A program made the position numbers and the translations under genes. Positions 16,400 to 24,995 of a stretch of DNA of 49,742 bases are shown here, piece by piece. Below the pieces are notes generated by a model that was not told the DNA's origin, searched no databases, and was given only the letters and a program-made list of their open reading frames with translations. Source of the DNA: Elusimicrobiaceae bacterium (GTDB lineage Bacteria > Elusimicrobiota > Elusimicrobia > Elusimicrobiales > Elusimicrobiaceae); contig JAGCWX010000008.1 of NCBI GenBank assembly GCA_017961585.1, positions 1 to 49,742 of the forward strand, written 5' to 3'. Every line of letters starts with the position of its first letter. Position 1 is the stretch's first letter.

Positions 16400-18907
16400 A
16401 TGAAAGAATTTCCGCAAATTGATAAAAAGCAACAAGCCCGCTGGCAGGAAGAAAATCTCTTTGCCAGCCCTCGCCTCCCCGGCGCCAAAAAATTTTACTG
16501 TTTAGATATGTTTCCTTACCCTTCAGGGGCAGGGTTACACGTCGGTCATCCGGAAGGATATACCGCCTCGGATATTTTAACCCGCTATAAACGCATGAAC
16601 GGGTATGATGTACTGCACCCCATGGGATGGGATGCTTTTGGTCTGCCGGCCGAAAACTACGCCATCGCTACCGGGGTACATCCGCGTATTACCACGCAAA
16701 AAAACATTGACAATTTTAGACGTCAAATCAAATCTATCGGCCTAGCGTATGATTGGTCGCGCGAAGTGGATACAACCGACCCTAATTATTATAAATGGAC
16801 GCAATGGATTTTTCTGCAACTGTTTAAAAAAGGGCTTGCTTATGAATCTACCGTTCCGATAAACTGGTGTCCTTCTTGCAAAACGGGGCTAGCCAACGAA
16901 GAAGTTTACAACGGCAAGTGTGAACGTTGCGGGCACGAGATTGAACGCAAAGCCCTTCGCCAATGGATTTTAAAAATTACTGACTATGCCGAAAAATTAT
17001 TGGAAGGATTAGACACCTTGGATTGGCCGGAAAGCACTTTGACCATGCAAAAAAATTGGATCGGTAAATCCAACGGGGCCAACGTTCTTTTTAAATTGGA
17101 CGGCTGTGATGAAACGTTAACTGTATTTACTACCCGCCCGGATACGTTATTCGGGGCCACCTATATGGTAGTATCTCCGGAACATCCGCTCTTAGAAAAA
17201 ATTGTAACGCCAAATCAAAAAGCTGCTGTAGCTGCCTATCAAAAAGAAGCTGCCAAGAAAAGCGACTTGGAACGCGGGGAACTGAACAAAGAAAAAACCG
17301 GCGTCTTTACCGGGGCTTATGCCATTAACCCCGTAAATGGGGCCAAAATCCCCGTGTGGACGTCCGACTATGTACTGATGGGTTACGGAACCGGGGCCAT
17401 TATGGCCGTTCCCGCACACGACGAAAGAGACTACGCTTTTGCTAAAAAATTCGGGCTCAAAATTATTGAAGTCATTAAAAGCGAACAGGGCGTTGAAAAA
17501 GAAGCTTTTACCGGCGATGGCGAGTTGGTCAACTCGGGCTTTTTAAACGGCTTACACGTACAAGAAAGCAAGGCCAAAATGATTGCCTGGTTGGAACAAA
17601 ACCACTGCGGCAACGCCAAAACCACCTACAAACTGCGCGATTGGGTTTTTGCCCGTCAGCGCTATTGGGGCGAACCGATCCCGGTAGTACACTGCCCCAA
17701 ATGTGGCGTTGTTCCCCTGCCGGAAAGTGAACTTCCCTTGCGGCTGCCCGAAGTAGAAAAATTTGAACCTTCCGGCACGGGCGAATCTCCGCTCGCTACC
17801 GTAACCGATTGGGTCAACACCACCTGCCCGCATTGCGGCGGGCCCGCCAAGCGCGAAACCAACACCATGCCCCAGTGGGCCGGTTCTTGCTGGTATTATT
17901 TGCGCTACATGGATCCGCATAATGACAAAGCCCCCGTGGACCCGGCTATTGAAAAGGCCTGGGGCCCGGTGGATTGTTACATCGGCGGGGCCGAACACGC
18001 CGTATTGCACTTGTTATATGCACGTTTTTGGCACCGCGTCCTGTACGATTTGGGCATCTTATCCCATCCGGAACCGTTCCAAAAATTACGTCACCAAGGA
18101 ATGATTTTGGCCTTCTCATACCGGGATAAAATGGGCAACTATCACGCCTATGATGAAATTGATTTCAAAGATGGTAAAGCATTCTTAAAAACCACCGGGG
18201 AAGAACTTTCCTCCATGGTGGAAAAGATGAGCAAATCCAAAAAGAACGTCATCAATCCCGACGAAATTTTAAATGAATACGGCGCCGATGCCTTCCGTAT
18301 GTATGAAATGTTTATGGGCCCGTTTGATGCCCAAAAACCCTGGGACATGAAAGGCATTGAAGGCATTAACCGTTTCTTAAAACGTATTTACGGTTGGAGT
18401 GAATGCGTGCAATTTACCGCACAAACCGACCCTAAAAAAAGTGCTATTTTGCTAAACCAAACCATTGCCAAAGTAAGTGACGATATTGAAAACTTGCGTT
18501 TCAATACCGCCATTTCTGCCTTGATGGTATTGTTTAATGATTTAAGCAAACTGCCCACGGTAAACGAGGAAACTTTCAAAAAGTTTATCCAAATCCTGCA
18601 TCCGTTTGCCCCCCACTTAACCGAAGAAATTTGGCAAGAAAAAAACTATCCGGGCTTTGTCATACAAACTACTTGGCCCGTGGCGGACAAATCATTGCTA
18701 CAAGACGATACCGTAGATATGGGTGTACAAATCAACGGCAAAGTGCGTGAACGCGTTTTAGCTCCGCGCAATGCTTCGCGCGAAGAAATTGAACAACTTG
18801 CCTTGGCCAGTGCCAAGGTGCAAAATTACCTCAAAGAATTAGAGATTAAAAAAGTAATTGTAGTTCCCGGGCGCATGGTCAGCATTGTGGCCGCCCCCAA
18901 AAAATAA
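16400..18907 (+). CDS. leuS: leucyl-tRNA synthetase
   Basis: The 835-residue class I synthetase charges tRNA-Leu and edits misactivated amino acids. HVGH at 47-50 is the HIGH motif. A zinc-type CPSCKTG...CERCGHE insert lies at about 158-180, and the CP1 editing domain follows (TTRPDTLFGATYMV and the GTGAIMAVPAHDERD block). The LPQWAGSCWYY-type block and KMSKSKKNV (about 609-617) complete the active site, then an anticodon-binding domain. Length is normal. It heads leuS-lptE-holA. Confidence 0.98.
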   Translation: MKEFPQIDKKQQARWQEENLFASPRLPGAKKFYCLDMFPYPSGAGLHVGHPEGYTASDILTRYKRMNGYDVLHPMGWDAFGLPAENYAIATGVHPRITTQKNIDNFRRQIKSIGLAYDWSREVDTTDPNYYKWTQWIFLQLFKKGLAYESTVPINWCPSCKTGLANEEVYNGKCERCGHEIERKALRQWILKITDYAEKLLEGLDTLDWPESTLTMQKNWIGKSNGANVLFKLDGCDETLTVFTTRPDTLFGATYMVVSPEHPLLEKIVTPNQKAAVAAYQKEAAKKSDLERGELNKEKTGVFTGAYAINPVNGAKIPVWTSDYVLMGYGTGAIMAVPAHDERDYAFAKKFGLKIIEVIKSEQGVEKEAFTGDGELVNSGFLNGLHVQESKAKMIAWLEQNHCGNAKTTYKLRDWVFARQRYWGEPIPVVHCPKCGVVPLPESELPLRLPEVEKFEPSGTGESPLATVTDWVNTTCPHCGGPAKRETNTMPQWAGSCWYYLRYMDPHNDKAPVDPAIEKAWGPVDCYIGGAEHAVLHLLYARFWHRVLYDLGILSHPEPFQKLRHQGMILAFSYRDKMGNYHAYDEIDFKDGKAFLKTTGEELSSMVEKMSKSKKNVINPDEILNEYGADAFRMYEMFMGPFDAQKPWDMKGIEGINRFLKRIYGWSECVQFTAQTDPKKSAILLNQTIAKVSDDIENLRFNTAISALMVLFNDLSKLPTVNEETFKKFIQILHPFAPHLTEEIWQEKNYPGFVIQTTWPVADKSLLQDDTVDMGVQINGKVRERVLAPRNASREEIEQLALASAKVQNYLKELEIKKVIVVPGRMVSIVAAPKK

Positions 18908-18917
18908 GGGAGATATT

Positions 18918-19505
18918 ATGAAGAAAAATTGGTTATTGTTGTGCCTTTGTGCTGTATTAACCGCTTGCGCGGGTGAAAACATTGTTTACACACCGCAAGC
19001 CCAAATTATGCCGCAACACATTAAAAAAGTAGCCATACGTCCTATTTTAAACCGCACGGAAGTATTTGCGTTGGAAGACAAATTTTATAATGAGCTTTAC
19101 GACACTTTCCTGCGCAACGGCACGTATCAAATCGTGGCGGAAAACAACGGGGCCGAAGGTGTGGTTGTTACTACCATTTCACGTTATTTAAACGTACCCA
19201 TTCAGTACGATAGCCAACTCATTCCCACCGTATATCGTATGGATATTTGGCTGGACGTAGTTTTGATGGATAAAACCACCAACACTCCCGTCTGGCGCGA
19301 GCCCGCCTTCCTGGGCACGCAAGTATATGCTGCTTCCACGTTACCCGGTGGATTGACCGAACAACAAGCGCGCGATCTTATCTTTGAAAAATTATCCAAA
19401 GATATTGTGAAACGCACGGTAGATGGGTTTGGTTCGGTACGTAGTGAAAACAAAAAGAAAGTAATGAACAACCCAGAATATACCACCATTACCGAAAGTT
19501 ACTAA
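18918..19505 (+). CDS. lptE: LptE-like LPS-assembly lipoprotein
   Basis: A 195-residue lipoprotein: the signal peptide ends in the lipobox LTAC (Cys17). The mature protein shows the LptE-family pattern of KKVAIRPILNRTEV, an ALEDKFYNELYDTFLRNGTYQIV stretch, then IQYDSQ...YRMDIWLDVVLMDKTTNTPVWRE. LptE plugs the LptD barrel and helps insert lipopolysaccharide into the outer membrane. Its position between leuS and holA is the same as in Escherichia coli, which strengthens the call. The start at 18918 has GGGAGA upstream; the stop overlaps holA as TAATG. LptD is not in the window. Confidence 0.82.
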   Translation: MKKNWLLLCLCAVLTACAGENIVYTPQAQIMPQHIKKVAIRPILNRTEVFALEDKFYNELYDTFLRNGTYQIVAENNGAEGVVVTTISRYLNVPIQYDSQLIPTVYRMDIWLDVVLMDKTTNTPVWREPAFLGTQVYAASTLPGGLTEQQARDLIFEKLSKDIVKRTVDGFGSVRSENKKKVMNNPEYTTITESY

Positions 19506-20518
19506 TGTCCAAAATCACCGCCGAAAAACTCCACGCCGAGCTAGCCAAAGGCACTGTGGCCCCGGTCTATTTACTTACCGGGGAGGACACGTATCGCAAA
19601 GACGTGGCAATTAAGCAATTGCAAAGCGTATTGCAGGTGGATGATTTTAATTTTTTCAAAGCGCAGGCGGTTCCCGCACAAGTAAGCGAGGCCTTATCCC
19701 AAGCCAATACCGCGCCCGTATTTTCCAACGCGCGCTTAATCATTTTGACCGGGGTGGACAAATTGCGCAAGGGTTCTAAAGAATTACAAGCCCTGGCGGA
19801 TTACGTACAAAATCCGCTTACTTCCACCACCCTGGTACTGACTCACAACGATACCAAAAAATTAAAAACCGACAAATCCCTTGTGGCCCCCTGCACAGCC
19901 CAAGGCCGTGTAGTGAATTTTGACGAATTAAAGGCAGATGATTTAGCCACTTGGGCGCGCCAAAAAATGACGGAAAAAGGCCTCAAGCCGCAATTTGAAG
20001 CGGTGGATTTATTATGTGAAAGTATCGGCAGTGAATTGGCCGCGCTGGAAAACGAAATTGAAAAAATTTATTTATTTACCGCCCAGCGGGAAGATAAAAC
20101 CGTTTCCGCGCAAGACGTGCTGGCCTGTATTGGGTTTAAGAAAGAAGAAAACCCTTTTGAACTTTCCAACGCACTTTTGGCCTGCAATAAAAATCGTGCG
20201 CTGGCCCAAATTGATACGCTTATCAACAATGGCGAAGAACCCATAGCCGTTTTAAGCAAGATGACGTATCCTATTTTAAAAATGGCCCGCATCAAACGCT
20301 TATGGCAAGCGGGGATGTCTTCCGGTGATATTTTACACGCTGCCGGTTTACTGCCGTGGGAAAGCCGCCTGGTAAGTAACGCGCGCAACTTCCCCTCTAC
20401 CAACCATTTTTTAGCCACCTTAAATAAAATTATCCAAGCCGATGCCGGTTTTAAATCCGGCGCCAGCTTGGATCCCAAAACTACGCTCAAAGCAATTGTG
20501 CTAACCTTACTGAGGTAA
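19505..20518 (+). CDS. holA: DNA polymerase III delta subunit
   Basis: The 337-residue protein is the clamp-loader delta subunit that opens the sliding clamp. PVYLLTGEDTYRKDVAIKQL is the typical N-terminus, then an AAA+-like domain without Walker motifs. The middle has KPQFEAVDLLCESIGSELAALENEIEKI, and the C-terminal collar domain holds NPFELSNALLACNKNRAL. Length is normal. Translation is coupled to the LptE-like gene (TAATG). It converges with the histidine kinase gene at 20546. Confidence 0.93.
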   Translation: MSKITAEKLHAELAKGTVAPVYLLTGEDTYRKDVAIKQLQSVLQVDDFNFFKAQAVPAQVSEALSQANTAPVFSNARLIILTGVDKLRKGSKELQALADYVQNPLTSTTLVLTHNDTKKLKTDKSLVAPCTAQGRVVNFDELKADDLATWARQKMTEKGLKPQFEAVDLLCESIGSELAALENEIEKIYLFTAQREDKTVSAQDVLACIGFKKEENPFELSNALLACNKNRALAQIDTLINNGEEPIAVLSKMTYPILKMARIKRLWQAGMSSGDILHAAGLLPWESRLVSNARNFPSTNHFLATLNKIIQADAGFKSGASLDPKTTLKAIVLTLLR

Positions 20519-20545
20519 TTTCTACTATTAGAAATCCAACGGGGA

Positions 20546-21484
20546 CTATGCCCCCAGCGGAATGGTAAACCAGAAGGTTGCACCTTGCCCCAAGCCGGCA
20601 CTTTCTACGCCAATTTCGCCACCGTGCGCCTGGACAATTTCCTGCGCAATAGACAATCCAAGCCCCCAGCCCTGTTTTTTAGCGGTGCGGTCCACGTCGG
20701 ACTGGTGGAATTTTTGGAAAATTTTGTCTTTTTCGCTATGCAGCACGCCGGGGCCGTTGTCAATCAGCTTAAATGTCAGCCAATTATCCTGTACGTAAAA
20801 CCGGGCTTCCACACGGCCGCCTTGCGGGGCAAATTTAATCGCATTACCCATCAAGTTGTTGATCACTTGCGAAATACGGAACCGGTCCGCCACTACCGTT
20901 ACTTCTTGCGGATATTCGTATTTTTGCAGGAAAATCCCCTTCTTTTGTGCGCTTACGTTTTGCAAGGCAACCACGTCATTCAAAAGGGCGTTAAAATTAA
21001 ACGCTTGTTTATCCATTTTAAACTGCCCCGATTCAATACGCGAAATATCAATCAAATCCGCCATGAGCATGTTCATATTATCGGTAGCTTTTAAAATATT
21101 ATTAAGGGCTTTTTGGTCGTTATTTCCGCCGCCGTTGGTAGTGTTGCGGTCCATAATCAACACCGAAGTAAACCCCTGAATAGCCGAAAGCGGCTGGCGC
21201 AAATCGTGCGCGGCAATGGACATAAATTTAGAACGAATTTCATTTAATCGGTTCAGTTCCTGGTTGGAAAGTCGCAGCTTTTCTACCATACTTTCCAGCA
21301 TATTCACTTTACCGGAAAGTTGCATCTGCAAGTTGGCAATTTGCTGCTGATAGTTGTGTTCCGCCTTCATAATAGTGCGGTTCATTTTGCGCAAAACAAA
21401 CTTGCGCGTAATCCAATACGTCAACAGCGCAATCACAGCTATAATCAGTAGCAAATAAGAAAGCAAAATTTGTGTTATAGACAT
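20546..21484 (-). CDS. orphan membrane sensor histidine kinase
   Basis: A 312-residue protein with one N-terminal membrane helix (about 4-25), a coiled-coil linker (about 38-85) with no periplasmic sensor, PAS or HAMP domain recognisable, a HisKA box with phospho-acceptor His93 (SIAAHDLRQPLSAIQGF), then an HATPase domain (N box NNLMGNAIKFAP, G1 DNGPG, F box FQKFHQSD, G2 GWGLGLSIAQEIVQAHGG). It should autophosphorylate and pass phosphate to a response regulator, but none is encoded in the window. The gene ends facing holA and begins one base before the tsaC stop, so it is downstream in the tsaC operon. Confidence 0.9.
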   Translation of the reverse strand: MSITQILLSYLLLIIAVIALLTYWITRKFVLRKMNRTIMKAEHNYQQQIANLQMQLSGKVNMLESMVEKLRLSNQELNRLNEIRSKFMSIAAHDLRQPLSAIQGFTSVLIMDRNTTNGGGNNDQKALNNILKATDNMNMLMADLIDISRIESGQFKMDKQAFNFNALLNDVVALQNVSAQKKGIFLQKYEYPQEVTVVADRFRISQVINNLMGNAIKFAPQGGRVEARFYVQDNWLTFKLIDNGPGVLHSEKDKIFQKFHQSDVDRTAKKQGWGLGLSIAQEIVQAHGGEIGVESAGLGQGATFWFTIPLGA

Positions 21485-21485
21485 G

Positions 21486-22121
21486 TTATCTCCTCACGGT
21501 CCCGGCCGTGCGCATAATATTTTGCGTTGAAATACTTCCTTCCCGTACTACTTGCAGCGGGTCTTGGGTACAATCCACCACGCTGGAAGCCGTAGGCGTC
21601 AACGTTCCCTGCGTTAAAATCAAATCCACCTGCCCGGTAAAACTGTCCACTACCTCTTCCGCCCGCGTTAACACGGGCTGCCCGTGCACATTGGCACTGG
21701 TTGAAGCTAAGGGCATGGTCATCTTTCTCAAAATGTGTTGCAAGGCCGCTAAGGCCGGCACTCGCAATCCTAACCCCGTGGCTTGGCGCAAAAGCGGTTC
21801 CCCTGCTTCACTGGGAGGTACAATCAGTGTAATTCCACCCGGCCAATAGGCCTGAGCCAACCGTTTGGCCTGCGGCGAAAATTGCCCCACGTATTGGGCT
21901 TGCTCCATATCCGCTACCAACAATTGCAACGGCTGTTGGGTAGGGCGGTTTTTAAGCCGGTAAATTTCTTGCACGGCACTTTCGCAAAAAGCCCCCGTTC
22001 CCAAACCGTACACCGTGTCCGTTGCAAATACGGCCACAGCCCCGTGGCTCAACTCATCAGCCACCTGTTCCATTTGCGCGGGCGTCAGCGCAGGCATTTC
22101 ATAAATCTTCGTCGCTTTCAT
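21486..22121 (-). CDS. tsaC: threonylcarbamoyl-AMP synthase (Sua5/YciO/YrdC)
   Basis: The 211-residue enzyme makes threonylcarbamoyl-AMP from threonine, bicarbonate and ATP for tRNA t6A modification. The KxR-like and substrate motifs are visible: GAVAVFATDTVYGLGTGAF, IYRLKNRPTQQPLQLLVAD, AYWPGGITLIVP, GLGLRVPA and PLASTSANVHG. It is the short form, lacking the extra Sua5 domain. The ATG at 22121 is chosen because AGGAAGAAGAG lies upstream; it overlaps the rsmI 3' end by 23 bases. tsaB and tsaE are at 30-31 kb; tsaD is not in the window. Confidence 0.93.
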   Translation of the reverse strand: MKATKIYEMPALTPAQMEQVADELSHGAVAVFATDTVYGLGTGAFCESAVQEIYRLKNRPTQQPLQLLVADMEQAQYVGQFSPQAKRLAQAYWPGGITLIVPPSEAGEPLLRQATGLGLRVPALAALQHILRKMTMPLASTSANVHGQPVLTRAEEVVDSFTGQVDLILTQGTLTPTASSVVDCTQDPLQVVREGSISTQNIMRTAGTVRR

Positions 22122-22803
22122 ACTCTTCTTCCTGCGCGTCAAAGCAATCTATAATCAGTACAAATTCGCCCTGCACTTTCTTTTTTTGAGCAAATAACTT
22201 TGCCAGTTCGGCCGCCGTACCGCGGGCATATTCTTCATACACTTTACTCAGTTCCCGCGCGGCTACTACCGGGATATTTTCCCCCAAAGTGGCGGCAATT
22301 AATTCTAGCATTTTAATGACCCGGTAGGGGGATTCATACACCACCACCGGGTGATGTAATTGGGCAGCCCCTTGTAAAAGTTTAGCCGCCTTGCCGGGTT
22401 TACGTGGCAAAAATCCTAAAAAAGTAAACGCTCCGCCCGTCAATCCGGCCCCGGCTAATGCACAGGCCACGGCACTAGGCCCCGGCAGAGAAGTAACCGC
22501 TATCCCCGCCGCCACCGCCGCCTTTACCAACTTCCACCCCGGGTCCGAGATACAAGGCGTACCACAATCACTTACCAAAGCGCAATTTTTACCGGCTTGC
22601 AACGCTTCCAAACAGCGTTGCACGGAACGTTCATCGTTTTCGTTGTAGCGGTAAAGCGGTTTATGAATATTAAAATGAGTGAGCAACGTTTGCGTGCGGC
22701 GTGTATCTTCACACAGCACGGCGTCGCACGCTTGCAACACATCCAGCGCGCGCAACGTAATATCGCGCAAGTTGCCAATAGGGGTAGGGACGATGTAGAG
22801 CAT
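22099..22803 (-). CDS. rsmI: 16S rRNA (cytidine1402-2'-O)-methyltransferase
   Basis: The 234-residue SAM-dependent tetrapyrrole-methylase-fold enzyme 2'-O-methylates C1402 of 16S rRNA. The N-terminus LYIVPTPIGNLRDITLRAL is diagnostic, followed by LCEDTRRTQTLLTHF, ALVSDCGTPCISDPG, SLPGPSAVACALAGAG and FLGFLPRK. It is slightly shorter than typical (about 280), lacking the small C-terminal domain. No Shine-Dalgarno is seen; TACAAT at 22815-22810 ends six bases before the ATG, so a leaderless or near-leaderless transcript is possible. Confidence 0.94.
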   Translation of the reverse strand: MLYIVPTPIGNLRDITLRALDVLQACDAVLCEDTRRTQTLLTHFNIHKPLYRYNENDERSVQRCLEALQAGKNCALVSDCGTPCISDPGWKLVKAAVAAGIAVTSLPGPSAVACALAGAGLTGGAFTFLGFLPRKPGKAAKLLQGAAQLHHPVVVYESPYRVIKMLELIAATLGENIPVVAARELSKVYEEYARGTAAELAKLFAQKKKVQGEFVLIIDCFDAQEEEYESDEDL

Positions 22804-22825
22804 ATATAGATTGTATAAAATTATA

Positions 22826-22850
22826 GCGGCCGGCGATTGATGCCGGCCGC
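22826..22850 (-). terminator. hairpin terminator after the thiamine pyrophosphokinase gene
   Basis: Perfect 9-bp arms GCGGCCGGC/GCCGGCCGC with a 7-base loop, starting 6 bases after the stop at 22857. In the minus direction it is followed by TATAATTTTATA rather than a clean T run, so strength is uncertain, and rsmI may use the same AT-rich bases as a promoter. Confidence 0.55.
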
Positions 22851-22856
22851 GTGGGG

Positions 22857-23480
22857 TTAAAATTCCTGATACACTAGCATCCGCCCGCGGGTAAATTTGA
22901 CTTCAAATTCATTGCCGGTTGTTTGATTACTCAAACTGCGTGTAGTGCCCAATTCCAGGCGGGCCCGGTTCAAAGGATATTTAAACCCTTTTAGTGTCAC
23001 GTTTGTACAGGTTTCCAGTGGAATAATACTTACCCGTTTATCTGGGCGGCATTTAAACACCCCTCCACTCACTAACGGATACACTACCCGACGTTGACCG
23101 ATTAAACGGATGTCTAATTTATCGGCCCATTTGGCACACGTGAGTAAATTGCCGATAGAAAAATCCCACCGTTTTCCGATAAAGTCCACCAACGTCACCC
23201 CCGGGAATTGATGTTCAACCGCCCAGTGGAGTGCTTTTTCCAAATCGGTATTTTCTTGCCAAGAAATATGAATCGTGCGGGCACGGAGGTATTTTTGGGC
23301 ATCTGCGGAAGCAGAGTCCAAATCCCCAATAAGGGCATTGGGCCATACGGCGGCTTGCAAGGCATAATTGGCCCCACCGTCTACCGCCAAAATACAGTTG
23401 GCTTCTTTAGCAAGTTTGCGAAGTAACGCACGCGGCACTGCCGCCCCGTTACCGATCAGTAACAGAGGATATGTTCTCAT
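22857..23480 (-). CDS. thiamine pyrophosphokinase
   Basis: The 207-residue enzyme transfers pyrophosphate from ATP to thiamine, giving the coenzyme thiamine diphosphate. ILAVDGGANYAL (about 30-41), NALIGDLDSA and WQENTDLEKAL are the three family motifs; GKRWDFSIGNLL takes the place of the usual G-R-DH-x-x-N block with some divergence. The start lies inside the end of the symporter gene (32-base overlap), so the two are translated from one mRNA. This suggests salvage of external thiamine. No thiamine biosynthesis gene is in the window. Confidence 0.9.
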   Translation of the reverse strand: MRTYPLLLIGNGAAVPRALLRKLAKEANCILAVDGGANYALQAAVWPNALIGDLDSASADAQKYLRARTIHISWQENTDLEKALHWAVEHQFPGVTLVDFIGKRWDFSIGNLLTCAKWADKLDIRLIGQRRVVYPLVSGGVFKCRPDKRVSIIPLETCTNVTLKGFKYPLNRARLELGTTRSLSNQTTGNEFEVKFTRGRMLVYQEF

Positions 23481-24870
23481 TTTCGGGTTTCCTTAATAAT
23501 AGTAATATAATTAAGCTTACCATAACTCCCACATAAAAGGGATCAATATTTTGTACTAGTTTGTAAGGGGGTAGCCAATGCCACACCGTCATAGCTGCGG
23601 CGCTGGCTAGCACGGAACCCACAAATAATCGGTCGCTAATACGGTTGGGGGTCAAATAGCCCATCAAGATCGGCACCAGCAAACACGCCGAGAAATACGA
23701 CCCTAACACCAGCCAAATCTCTTTAAAACTTCCACGAAAAACAAGCGCCATCCCAATGGAAAACGCTCCCACGATGAAAATAGAAATCCGATTTGAAAGC
23801 ACTACACGTTTGAACCGATGGCGCAACAAATCAAAGCTTAGCGTATTGGCCGCAATGAATAAAAACGAATTAAGTGTCGAGAGAATAATGGACAAAATCC
23901 CGGCTACAAAAAATCCCCGCAGTCCTACCGGCAAAAGTTGAATGGCATAATAGAAATAGGCCTCGCCGGGTTGGGCTTGGGGCAATACCGCCCGTGCATA
24001 TAAGGACCCTGTCGTCGTACAAAAATCAAACAAAAACCAAATAACCGTGGAAATCAAAATCCCTTTTTGCACCACCTGGGGCGAGCGTGCCGCAAAGCAA
24101 CGTTGGTAGAAACTTGGGTCAATGAGCGTGGAAAGAGCGATAAACCCCCACACACACGTCGTCAGCCAGCTGTTCCCGCCGGTGAGCGTAAAATGACTAG
24201 CGGGCAAATTGGCCTTTAGAAACGAAAGTCCGCCAAAACTCTGCACCGAAAACACGACGACCATGGCCACCGCACTGCACATCACAAAAAATTGCACCAA
24301 GTCCGAAAACACCACGGAGCGAAGTCCCCCCCACGCCGTGTAAAGCCCTACAAATAGCGTACCCCATATCATCCCGCTTAGTACGCTGATGCCAAACACC
24401 ATATGCAAAAACATTCCTAAAGACAGTACATACACCACCGGTGCAATGTGGCACAACGTCAGCACAGCCGTTACTTTGGCCGACTTTGGGCCAAACATCT
24501 GGCGGGTTAAATCGGGCAGTGTATAGGAAGAGTATTTGGCCAAACGTTTGGCGATAAAAAATGCAAAAATCAGGTATGCCACATACCAAAAAATACCTTG
24601 CGTGACAAAATTAAAAATACCGTAATTAAACGTAATTTCGTTGACGGCAAAAATGCCACCATACCACGTGGCTACCAACGTGAATACAAACAGCGGCAAC
24701 GTCAGCTGGCGGCCCATTAAAAGGTAATCCAGGGCTGAGGGTTTATCCTTATTCTTTTTAAGCCGCCACGAGCCGTATACCGCCGCCACCGCCGTGGCCA
24801 ATAGTACCCCGGCAAAAACAATCCAGTCGAGCGGTTGAAAATACGAAGCGGTTTTGAGTTCACTTAGCAT
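23449..24870 (-). CDS. sodium:solute symporter, likely thiamine or precursor uptake
   Basis: The 473-residue protein has about 13 membrane helices of the SSS fold. DYLLMGRQLTLPLFVFTLVATWYGG is the family's N-terminal region, and the LSTLNSFLFIAANTLSFD segment near residue 330 is the Na+-site region. Substrate cannot be read from sequence. The 32-base overlap with the thiamine pyrophosphokinase gene suggests thiamine or a precursor; other vitamins or metabolites remain possible. The ATG has no RBS; an extended -10 (TGCTAAAAT) ends 6 bases upstream, consistent with a leaderless mRNA. No TPP riboswitch core was found upstream. Confidence 0.82.
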   Translation of the reverse strand: MLSELKTASYFQPLDWIVFAGVLLATAVAAVYGSWRLKKNKDKPSALDYLLMGRQLTLPLFVFTLVATWYGGIFAVNEITFNYGIFNFVTQGIFWYVAYLIFAFFIAKRLAKYSSYTLPDLTRQMFGPKSAKVTAVLTLCHIAPVVYVLSLGMFLHMVFGISVLSGMIWGTLFVGLYTAWGGLRSVVFSDLVQFFVMCSAVAMVVVFSVQSFGGLSFLKANLPASHFTLTGGNSWLTTCVWGFIALSTLIDPSFYQRCFAARSPQVVQKGILISTVIWFLFDFCTTTGSLYARAVLPQAQPGEAYFYYAIQLLPVGLRGFFVAGILSIILSTLNSFLFIAANTLSFDLLRHRFKRVVLSNRISIFIVGAFSIGMALVFRGSFKEIWLVLGSYFSACLLVPILMGYLTPNRISDRLFVGSVLASAAAMTVWHWLPPYKLVQNIDPFYVGVMVSLIILLLLRKPENENISSVTDR

Positions 24871-24876
24871 TACTGT

Positions 24877-24885
24877 ATTTTAGCA
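24877..24885 (-). promoter_or_regulatory. extended -10 promoter of the symporter-thiamine kinase operon
   Basis: TGCTAAAAT on the minus strand, hexamer ending at 24877, six bases from the ATG at 24870. A transcript starting 6-7 bases downstream would begin at the start codon. Confidence 0.45.
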
Positions 24886-24928
24886 TAATAAAACTTTGTC
24901 TAAGAAGGGACGATTCTGATTTATTGTA

Positions 24929-24963
24929 AAACACAACCCCCGGAAAAACCGGGGGTTGTGTTT
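24929..24963 (-). terminator. rho-independent terminator of the YfcC-like operon
   Basis: Perfect 15-bp arms (AAACACAACCCCCGG and complement) with a 5-base A/T loop, 33 bases after the stop at 24996. T-rich sequence lies on the outer side of each arm. It separates this operon from the symporter gene downstream. Confidence 0.9.
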
Positions 24964-24995
24964 TGGATAAAGTTTTCACGTGGAAACCTTGTTGG

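Noticed and set aside
24871-24995. TPP riboswitch upstream of the symporter-thiamine kinase operon
   Set aside because: No CUGAGA or other thi-box core; the region is a terminator and an extended -10 promoter.
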